From Phocoena phocoena (lineage: Eukaryota; Chordata; Mammalia; Artiodactyla; Phocoenidae): a stretch of 64,000 nt of DNA. Positions 56,400 through 64,000 of the stretch are shown here, piece by piece. The position numbers and the translations under genes were made by a program. The stretch spans positions 28,036,842 through 28,100,841 of the forward strand of contig NC_089232.1 of NCBI RefSeq assembly GCF_963924675.1. Reading direction: 5' to 3'. The notes under the pieces were generated by a model. That model had not been told where the DNA came from. It saw only the letters and a list, made by a program, of their open reading frames with translations, and ran no database searches. The first letter of the stretch is position 1, and each line of letters begins with the position of its first letter.

Positions 56400-57335
56400 A
56401 TAATCCCTTAATTTCCACTTCCCTTTCAGCCCTTTCTTAGCCCCGGTTGCCTAGCAAACAACCCAGAGGCAAAGCTGATGTGCTAGTGCTTTACTGAGAG
56501 AGACAAGCCCAGGGCACCAAGAGTGAGGTAAAATGGGAAGCAAGGCAGGTAAGGAGGGGAGCAAACCCGACTTGCTGCACTAGCAAGCTGGCCACAGCTT
56601 CACAGGAAACATGGCTGGTTGCTCAGCCATACAGGATATCTTCCAGGTAAGCCATGTGGAAAAATCCTGCCTCAGAGTATTCCTTTGGGGGAAAGAGAAC
56701 AATGAAGTGTGTTTTAACAAGCCCTTTGGGCGATTCTATCCACATTCAAGGTTGAGAACCACTGCTCCATTGAAACAGTCACTCAGCTACAGACAAAACC
56801 TCCATCAGTTACAGTCACTTTAAGAGCTAAATACCATATAGGCAGCTAAAAGCCTGTCACCTGGGTCATAAAATTAAAAAACAAGCTGCAGAAAAAGTCC
56901 TTCCTCCTTTAACAAACCTCCATAACTAGAGTACAAGACAAACCACACATCTTGGCCCACCAAAACCTTTTCCATATGAATATTTTGTTCCTCCGCATCC
57001 ACTCTTACGTTGTTTCTAAATGATTCTGGCCAATGTATCAGATGCCTAAGTTTCTGAGATTGCACATTCTGAAACTGAAGGCTCATCCAGGGGCAAGGCC
57101 CATTCCCATATAACATTTGTCGTGAGAAATAGCATTGAAGAACACATGACCTTTCTGCTGGCAGCTGACTGCCATGAGGGAAAAAAGCTGGAGTAAAACA
57201 GGTACTCAGATTATTCTACCCAGCTTTATTGATCAGAGAAGTCATTTCATTTTCCTTGGTCAAAGGTTAGGAATTACACTAATGAATGCCACACAAGTCC
57301 TGAGAACTGCCTTCAGACTTCTTGATATGTAAACA
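56400..57335. other. Mostly unrecognised, with a MER5 right end
   Basis: At about 56708-56768, 'acaagccctttgggcgattc' to 'aggttgagaaccactgctcc' is the right end of a MER5-type element. The rest is unassigned. Frames at 56611-56823 and 56874-57116 have no domain. Confidence 0.5.
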
Positions 57336-57339
57336 TTTG

Positions 57340-57778
57340 TTTGGGTTAAATTTTATATTCCAGAAAAAGATATGTTGGAGTCCTAACTCCCAATACCTCA
57401 GATTGTGACCTTCTTTGGGTCTTGACAGAGGTAATCAAGTTAAAATGAGGTCGTCTGGGTGAGTCCTAATCCAATATGACAGTTGTCCTTATAAAAAGGG
57501 AAAATTTGAACACAAAGACAGACACGCACAGAGGGATACAATGTGAAGAGACACAAGGAGAAGACAGCCATCTACAAGCCAAGGGATGCCTGAGGCTATC
57601 AGAAGCCAGGAGAAAACCTGATCAGATCCTTACTTAGCTCCTTCAGAGGGAGGATAGCCCCACTGACACTTTGATTTTAGACTTCTGGCCTCCAGACTGG
57701 TGAGACAACAACTTTATGTTGTTCTGAGCCACCCGGGTTGTGGGACATTATTATGGCAGCTCTAGGAAACTCATACCT
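57340..57778 (+). mobile_element. MLT1-class LTR
   Basis: 'gatatgttggagtcctaact', 'aggtcgtctgggtgagtcct', 'aatccaatatgacagttgtc' and 'ttataaaaagggaaaatttg' (TATA region of the LTR promoter), then 'agacttctggcctccagact' and 'ggcagctctaggaaactcat' at the end. A near-complete LTR. Confidence 0.9.
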
Positions 57779-57869
57779 CTAAATGTCCTCAAGATTTACT
57801 GTGGTCAGGCATTCTGTTAATTGCTGCCAAAAACATTCCTAGTTGATGCATCTTAGATGTATATACATA

Positions 57870-58500
57870 TGTACTTAGGTGTATAACAAATCACCCCAAA
57901 ACTTAGCAGCTTGAAACAACAAAAACATTATCTCACACAGTTTCTATGGGTCAGGAATTCAGCAGTAGCTTAAGTGGGTGGTTCTGGCTCTGGTGAAAGT
58001 CTCGGGTGGTTAAAGTCAAGATGTTGGCCTGGGGACTTCCCTGGTGGTCCAGTGGCTAAGACTCTGCGCTCCCAATGCAGGGGACCCAGGTTCAATCCCT
58101 GGTCAGGGAAGTGGATCCCACATGCTGCAACTAAGAGTTCACATGCCGCAACTAAAAAAGACCCCGCATACCGCAAGTAAAAAAGATCCCACATGCCGCA
58201 ATGAAGAACCTGCATGGGGCAACAAAGATCCTGCATGCGGCAACTAAGACGTGGTGCAGCTAAATAAATAAATAAAAAGATGTTGGCCTGAAAGCCTGAC
58301 TGAGGCTGAAGGATCCGTTTCCCTCTACAACATCGCCACTGATGTGACTTGGCTCTAGAGACTCCCATTCCATGAGTCTCTGTTTCACATTACAGATCCT
58401 ATCAGAAGATAGGATAAAATTGGCCCAACCTAGAGCTGTTCTCCTCTGGGCCAATCGCCTATCTCGGGGAAGATTTAAAGAACACAGATCTGGTTGCTGG
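57870..58500 (-). mobile_element. MLT1-class LTR, split by a SINE
   Basis: 'gtataacaaatcaccccaaa', 'cacagtttctatgggtcagg' and, beyond the SINE, 'ggctgaaggatccgtttccc' are the reversed 3' half of an MLT1 LTR. The right limit is uncertain. It lies tail to tail with the plus-strand MLT1 ending at 57778. Confidence 0.75.
58032..58276 (+). mobile_element. CHR-type SINE, intermediate form
   Basis: 'ggggacttccctggtggtcc' head, then several near-repeats of a 'cccacatgccgcaactaa'-like block, and a TAAA-repeat tail. Exact 14-bp duplication 'aagatgttggcctg' (58018-58031 and 58277-58290). Confidence 0.96.
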
Positions 58501-58886
58501 GCCATGCTGCTATGATTTGGGAGCAGCTCTCAGACAAGGAGCAGTTGTGGGCTGGGTACCACCTACAGAGCTCCCTACCACAGGGCCCATCGTAAGCCAT
58601 ATCCACTAGTATAACATCTTAGAAGAGCTCTGGCTTGCAGGAGCCAACCCAAATCTTTGCCTATGCTTATGAACTTCCTTATGTCACCCTGTTCTTATGT
58701 CCTTCAATGTCTTGACCAGAAAGAAACAATCTTTCCTGTGGCCAGCCATGATGACACCAAGAACCCAGAGAATGATAAACATGTCCTTACTTTTTCCTTA
58801 ATACAGCCCTTCAGTGCAGACTGAATCAGCCTTAGGTGGGAAGTCCCAAGGCCCTCCTTTCCCTGGCTCCCTCCCTCTTCTCTTTC
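58500..58886. other. No gene or repeat recognised
   Basis: Nothing nameable; possibly the end of the MLT1 LTR on the left. Confidence 0.4.
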
Positions 58887-58899
58887 TACTCCTCTGTTC

Positions 58900-59119
58900 T
58901 GAGCTTCCCTGGTGGCGCAGTGGTTGAGAGTCCGCCTGCCGATGCAGGGGAGACGGGTTCGTGCCCTAGTCCGGAGTCCACATGCCGCGGAGCGGCTGGG
59001 CCCGTGAGCCATGGCCGCTGAGCCTGCGTGTCCGGAGCCTGTGCTCCTGTGCTCCGCAACGGGACAGGCCACAACAGTGAGAGGCCCGTGTACCGCAAAA
59101 ACGAAAACAAAAACAAAAA
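58900..59119 (+). mobile_element. CHR-type SINE, short-body form
   Basis: 'gcttccctggtggcgcagtg' head, cetacean-type body, an extra 'tgtgctcc' unit near 59045, and a tail of AAAAAC units. Exact duplication 'tactcctctgttc' (58887-58899 and 59120-59132). Confidence 0.96.
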
Positions 59120-59374
59120 TACTCCTCTGTTCCCACCTATCACACCCCACCCCCACCCTCACCCTACCCACAGGCTTCAGGCTCTGGTTCCATTCTGACA
59201 GAGCCCCTTGTGGTCAATGTCTTAGAGACTGCATTCTCTTGGTGGTAGATGGAGCCTTCTTATAGCACTTCAAGTCTAGTTAACTTTAGGTCTTGCAGAT
59301 TCTTCAGAGTAAAACATCTGTAAGACAAACAGGGCTTTATCCTGCTAATTCAAATCATCTCCCAGAATTCATTT

Positions 59375-59635
59375 TTTTAACTGAGTATAGTTGATTGACA
59401 ATATTATATTAGTTTCAGGTGTACAACATAGTGATTCACAATTTTTAAAGGTTATACTCCATTTACAGTTATAAAATATTGACTATATTCCCTGTGCTGT
59501 ACAATATATCCTTGTAGCTTATTTATTTTACACATAGTAGTTTGTACCTCTTAATCCCCTGCACCCATCTTGTCCCTCCCCCATTTCCTCTCCCTACTGG
59601 TAACCATTAGTTTGTTTTCTATATCCGAGAATTCA
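59375..59635 (-). mobile_element. 5'-truncated L1 3' end
   Basis: 'gtatagttgattgacaatat', 'tatattccctgtgctgtaca' and 'taaccattagtttgttttct': same reversed L1 3' UTR as at 30042-30450. Flanks 'agaattcattttt' on each side look like its target-site duplication. Confidence 0.9.
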
Positions 59636-59649
59636 TTTTTATTCTAAGA

Positions 59650-61025
59650 GACCCTCGCCCCAAGAAGGGTTCCACAACATGTATCATTCTTTTTATCCCC
59701 TCTTCAAGTCTGGGTGTGTGTCTTATGACTCCTACTTGGTGTCTGTACCTGTGAAACATGATACTAACTCAGTGCTGGGAGGAGTGACTAATGGCAGTAT
59801 GTGTCACTCCATGCAGCAGCCTCTAAATTCTCTAAATTATGAGCCTAGATGGAGACTGTCACTCAGGAGCCATTATGTCCCATGGCAGAGGCTGAGGGAA
59901 AAACACTAATTGGTATTGGAGAGGAGGTGGGCAGGGCGTGTGGGGTGGGGATCTCTTAGTCAGCGGCCCTGGTCCTATCCTAGAGAGAAGAATTTCTGGA
60001 ATATGACAAAAGAAGTTATATCCAAATTAGTGGGTGATGGCTTTGAGATGAATAATATCTCAGCTATATTTGAGCTCCTGTTAAACATAGAAAATTATCC
60101 TACAAGAAGTAGCATTTAATCTGAGCTTTATTCTCTGCCAAGTGAGGCCATTTAAGGATATTTTAAAATGTTAAGCCTGCTAAAGTAGATTTGCCCTATT
60201 GGTGACAACGGGAACAGATGAGAAAGTAATATGGCAAGGCAGGTCCCTGACTCCAAACCTGATCTTACTGTAGCATGGAAAGTCACCTTGGGTGAGGGAA
60301 GGTGAAGGCATGGGATGGGGGGCCACACAGTCAGATGTGGAGTACTGCCAAGGGCCGGGTTTTGTTTTGAGTAGTGAGTTTATGGGTGCTTATTACATTA
60401 TTAAAATTAACTAAATAAAAGTAAGTTATAAAGGAGGATGAGGGGTAGGGCGGAAGAGTCAGCCTTTAGCAACTACATGTTCCTATCTTTTAAATGGGAT
60501 TTCTTTTAATGTTTAGAAAATACTAGGTTGATAAAAGAGTAAACATCTCTATAACCCTATTTCGTGTTGGATGTAAGAATTATAAACATTTCTCCCACCA
60601 CCCCTCCAAATCCTGAAGGGGACCACAGTGGGGTTGGGGTGGGCATTTCCTAACTTAGAAAATGGCATTATAGTAGGCAGATCTTCTGCTTCATCAGCTC
60701 CCTCAATCCGTTTGGTTAAAATATCCCTTTAAATATCTTCAAAAGTGTTTCCACACAAATATTTTCCATGATGTGAGTCTCAGTAATGAGCAAAGTGAGG
60801 TGAATGGACCCAGATCCTGGAACTCTCATGAGCTTGCTATTTAGGAATGATTAGGAAAGACTGGAACACCAGTTATTAAATGACTACATGAATGTAAAGA
60901 AGGGTGCTTTCACTCCATTCAAGCAAGAAAAAAGTAAAGGTCATTTGATGAGTGACAAGTAAAGTGTGGGGCCAATAATAACCTGCACCTCCCTGGCAAG
61001 TCACCTGGACAAATGTGCATTTCGT
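59650..61025. other. No gene or repeat recognised
   Basis: Little that I can name. The 69- and 76-codon frames at 59679-59909 and 59910-60119 have no recognisable domain and no splice support. Confidence 0.5.
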
Positions 61026-61029
61026 CTAA

Positions 61030-61165
61030 GGTGTGCTAGGCCCAGGCTGGGTGCTGAAAAGGTTGCAAACATGACTAAGGAGCGGTGCCTGCTCAAGGAG
61101 TTTGGAGTCTCACTGGGGAGATAGATGTCTACACGGATAGCTATTTTATACAAAAACACAGAATT
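61030..61165 (-). repeat. L2-like fragment
   Basis: 'gtgctaggcccaggctgggt' with 'tgctcaaggagtttggagtc' and 'ggggagatagatgtctacac' resembles the reversed L2 3' end. Confidence 0.6.
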
Positions 61166-61695
61166 TGACCAGGAATTAAAAAGTGGGGGGTGGGGGTGGG
61201 GAGATGGGGGAAGACAATGAATGCACAGTGAGAAGGGGAAGGACTAGTTTGGACATTTGAGTCACCTTATGCTGGGGCCCGGAGGAAAAGCCAGGGAGAG
61301 CCTCATCTGAGAAGTCCATGAGTGAGGGGCTTGGAGAAGAGAGACAGGGATACCACATGCTTGAAGGCTTAGAAAGGGTGGATGAGAAGCAACGAAAACA
61401 AGAGACATGAGGAAGGGCAGCCTCTAAATCTGAATCACACTCTGGGCTTCCCAGAAGGCCCAAGGGTCCCTAAGAATGAAGTTAACATGGCCAAAATGAT
61501 TGGAGGGTCGGGCATAGATGCTGGGAAAGACGAAAGGCTGCATCTGTCCTGGGACCCACCACCTGGGAGGCTGTCTGTGAAGGGGAAGCTCTGGTGCAGG
61601 GTAGGAGGCTCCCTGGTTGGAGAGGCAAATCGGGGTCTGGGTCAAGATACTGGTAGGAAGGTGCTGCTTGGGATGTGAGAAAGTACAGCCATCAG
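61166..61695. other. No gene or repeat recognised
   Basis: G-rich start ('gtggggggtgggggtgggga' near 61184). Opposed frames of 95-101 codons overlap here and cannot both be real; none has a known domain. Confidence 0.45.
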
Positions 61696-61699
61696 AATG

Positions 61700-61920
61700 T
61701 AGTGGCCAGGGACATGGTCTGGAATCCAACTTTTGGATTTATGTCTCATATCTTCCACTTCCTAGCTCCTTAATCTTGGATTAAAATTTAAACTCTGTTC
61801 CTCAGATTTCTTTTCTGTAAAATGTGGACAATAAAATCACCTACCTCTTAGAGCTGAGATGAGCAGGAAATGAGTTGACAACTACTAGCATATAGTTAGC
61901 CCTCATCAGTGTTACCTAGG
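61700..61920 (+). repeat. MIR SINE
   Basis: 'cttccacttcctagctcctt', 'tcagatttcttttctgtaaa', 'aaatcacctacctcttagag' follow MIR in forward order. Confidence 0.82.
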
Positions 61921-61924
61921 ATTA

Positions 61925-62340
61925 GCCTCTAGGCATTCAGCCTCAGTGCCCCACACCTGCCTGTCATCTCTCTATCCCCACATTCCATTTAATCCAGGGA
62001 CAATTCATTCAATTGGTCAAAACGTGTATTACTGAGGCAGTGGGTTGGGGCTCTCTCTTCCTATGGGTCCTCTAACACTTCTTGGTTCTACATTAGAGAT
62101 GAAGCACACCTCCAGCACAGACCCCACCCTGGTGGGGAGCAGACAGCCACTGGAAAATAGGTGCCCTTGGTCTTGAGGGGGGCCCTATAGGAAAGCAGCT
62201 GTGGGCAGGGGCCTCATCCCCCATTGAACCCCACCACCACACCCACCATTCTTTAATTTTCTAAAAGAAGGAGACACTAAATATTTTCAATCACATTTTC
62301 TTCTTCCCAATCAAGTAATTGATTTTTTATGGTCTCTGTG
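61925..62340. other. No gene or repeat recognised
   Basis: Nothing nameable; no coding signal. Confidence 0.45.
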
Positions 62341-62344
62341 CAGT

Positions 62345-62698
62345 CAAACCTCTCTGCTAATGATAATCTGTATTTGCAGCTGCTCCCCATGCTAGCATCA
62401 CTGCCTCAGCTCCACCTCAGATCATCAGGTGTTAGATTTTCATAAGGAGCGCACAACCTAGATCCCTCTCATGCACAGTTCACAGTAGGGTTGGTGCTCC
62501 TATGAGAATCTAATGCCGCCGCTGATCTGACAGGAGGCAGCGCTCAGGCAGTAATGGGAGAAATGGGGAGCAGCTGTAAATATAGATGAAGCTTCGCTCG
62601 CTTGCCCACTGCTCACCTCCTTCTGTGTGGCCTGGTTCCTAACAGGCCACGGACTGGTACTGGTCCATGGCCCAGGGGTTGGGGACTCCTGTTCTAGT
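62345..62698 (-). mobile_element. hAT-type DNA transposon remnant with internal palindrome
   Basis: Right end 'ccaggggttggggactcctg' and interior 'gcctggttcctaacaggcca', 'tctgacaggaggcagcgctc' are text of a widespread mammalian hAT-derived repeat. The segment 62433-62515 pairs 'agattttcataaggagcgc' with 'tgctcctatgagaatct', a long imperfect hairpin typical of the family. No transposase frame. Confidence 0.75.
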
Positions 62699-62699
62699 T

Positions 62700-62995
62700 C
62701 TACCTTCTCTCTGTTATTTTCCTTTACCTTCACATCCTATGTATTAAACTTTATTCTTTAGAAAACTATTTGCTTCTATATTTTAGGCTTTCTATTAAAA
62801 AAAATAATCTTATAAAGGTCTACCCTTTCTTTTCTTTTCTTGTATATTCCTTTAAAATGTTACTTGTTTAGATATTTTCAGACTTAATATTTTCTGTTGA
62901 ATTTAATTTTAGCTTAACCTTTTATTCTTAAGGTTTAAAAAGAAAAGCAACTTTGTTATTAACTGTATCAGTTATGTTTCAGAGCAGGAATGTGG
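62700..62995. other. AT-rich, nothing recognised
   Basis: No nameable repeat or gene in this 300-base stretch. Confidence 0.45.
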
Positions 62996-62999
62996 CAGA

Positions 63000-63203
63000 T
63001 TGTACTTCCTAAAAATGGCCACAATATTTCCATCCCACACACTCTTCTAGAACTTTGCCACTCTTCCATCAAGAGGTTGTATCTAAGTCTCCTCCCCTTG
63101 AACCTGAGAGGGTTGAACCTGGGTGGGTCTTTGTGACTGTCTCCACTACTACAGTATGGCAGAAGTGATGCTACAGACTTCTGAAGGTAAGTAATAAAGA
63201 TGA

Positions 63204-63277
<74 letters not shown>

Positions 63278-63497
63278 ATCCTTGGAACCCAACCACTGTG
63301 CTGTGAGGAGAGGCCCACGGGTATAGGAAGAGGCAACTCAGCTGACAGCCAGCACCAATTTGCCCTATATGAGTGAGCCCTCTTGAAAGTGCATAGTTAG
63401 CCTTCAGCAGAGCCCCTCCAATGAGCTTTCCTTGCCAAGCCTTGCCCAAATCACAGATTTGTGAGCAAAATAAATGATTGTTGCTGCTTTAACAATT
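63000..63497 (+). mobile_element. MLT1-class LTR carrying a microsatellite
   Basis: 'aatgtggcagattgtacttc', 'tgactgtctccactactaca', 'acagtatggcagaagtgatg', 'agttagccttcagcagagcc' and 'gtgagcaaaataaatgattg' (with the LTR poly-A signal) follow MLT1 in forward order. A CT/CA microsatellite has grown in its middle. Confidence 0.88.
63205..63275. repeat. Composite (CT)n(CA)n microsatellite
   Basis: About 20 CT units pass into about 16 CA units without interruption. The pure run implies high length variability. Confidence 0.97.
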
Positions 63498-63499
63498 TT

Positions 63500-63620
63500 T
63501 TAAAAATATTTATTTATTTATTTGGCTGTGTCAGGTCTTAGTTGCAGCATGCAGGATCTTAGTTGCGGCACATGAGATCTTTCATTGTGGCGCGCAGGAT
63601 CTCTAGTTGTGGTGCACGGA
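63500..63620 (-). mobile_element. CHR-type SINE, incomplete
   Basis: A tail and body ('ggctgtgtcaggtcttagtt', 'cattgtggcgcgcaggatct') are present in reverse, but the copy stops at 'gtggtgcacgga' without the tRNA-derived head, so it is 5'-truncated. Confidence 0.88.
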
Positions 63621-63624
63621 GATG

Positions 63625-64000
63625 TAGAAGTATAGCTGTTGAATCAAAGAAAATTCTTACTGTTTTTCTTGATTTTTAAAGCCATTTTTAATGTTTAAAA
63701 ATTCGAACAAGGAGTTATATAGAGTAAAATGTAGAAATCCCTCCACAACACTTCCCCAGAGTTAAATACTCCTAACAGTTTAATGTGTGTCCTTTGAGGC
63801 CTTCCTGTACGAATATGCAAACACACACACCAGAAACACATACACATAAATTGCTTGTTTTTCAAAAATGGGATCATTTTATGTATATATTGTTCTGTGC
63901 TGCTTTTAAACTTAATATTTTAAAAACTTAAATTTATAATAATAGCATTATCACAAATAACTCTCTCTGTTTAGATACACTTCATTCTTTTTTAATGCCA
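63625..64000 (-). repeat. Old L1M fragment running off the window
   Basis: 'aaaaatgggatcattttatg', 'attgttctgtgctgctttta' and 'acttcattcttttttaatgc' are reversed L1M text. The element continues beyond 64000. Confidence 0.65.

Noticed and set aside
58044..58247. Direct repeats resembling a CRISPR-like or minisatellite array
   Set aside because: The repeated 'cacatgccgcaa' blocks are part of the SINE body and irregularly spaced; the genome is mammalian.
61176..61729. Three overlapping frames of 95-101 codons on opposite strands
   Set aside because: They overlap each other antisense, carry no domain and have no splice or promoter support.

Overview
The window is 64 kb of AT-rich mammalian nuclear DNA, either intergenic or deep intronic, and almost all of what can be recognised is layered transposable-element sequence. 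I find no intact cellular protein-coding gene, rRNA, functional tRNA, CRISPR array or prokaryotic-type operon. The species group is given by about 27 copies of a tRNA-derived SINE with the head 'cttccctggtggcgcagtgg' or 'ccctggtggtccagtggtta', which is the CHR family of Cetartiodactyla. Several copies have the short body 'gagcggctgggcccgtgagc', which I know from toothed whales, so a cetacean, probably an odontocete, is the best guess (inference).

Layout. 1-5.6 kb: weakly repetitive sequence with MIR, MER5 and L2 fossils and one copy of an ancient unnamed repeat. 5.6-9.0 kb: decayed ERVL-type retroviral internal sequence on the minus strand. 9.8-16.4 kb: pieces of old L1/HAL1 on both strands, a Tigger-type DNA transposon and SINEs. 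16.4-25.5 kb: the main structure, an old plus-strand L1 interrupted by a MaLR LTR and by a younger full-length L1 (16899-24088) that has a GC-rich 5' UTR, broken ORF1 and ORF2, a G-rich 3' UTR and a poly-A tail, and itself carries two SINEs. 25.5-31.6 kb: old L1, MIR, MER5, a second copy of the ancient repeat, and a long L2. 31.6-34.8 kb: an MLT1 LTR split by a 5'-truncated L1 that contains a SINE. 35-43 kb: sequence without recognised genes, then a minus-strand L1M/HAL1 host split by a gammaretrovirus-like ERV remnant (LTR, polypurine tract, env fragment) and by SINEs. 43-50.5 kb: more L1 fragments, a hAT element, an ERVL integrase fragment in plus orientation and a SINE-in-SINE. 50.8-64 kb: the least repetitive part, with MIR, MLT1 LTRs, a hAT element, SINEs and a composite CT/CA microsatellite. 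If the window holds host regulatory or exonic DNA, it is most likely here.

Nothing here works together as a pathway. The value of the window is its insertion history: many target-site duplications are still readable and allow relative dating. Family names come from remembered consensus sequences, not a search. Coordinates of old repeats are good to a few tens of bases; those with stated target-site duplications are good to a few bases.
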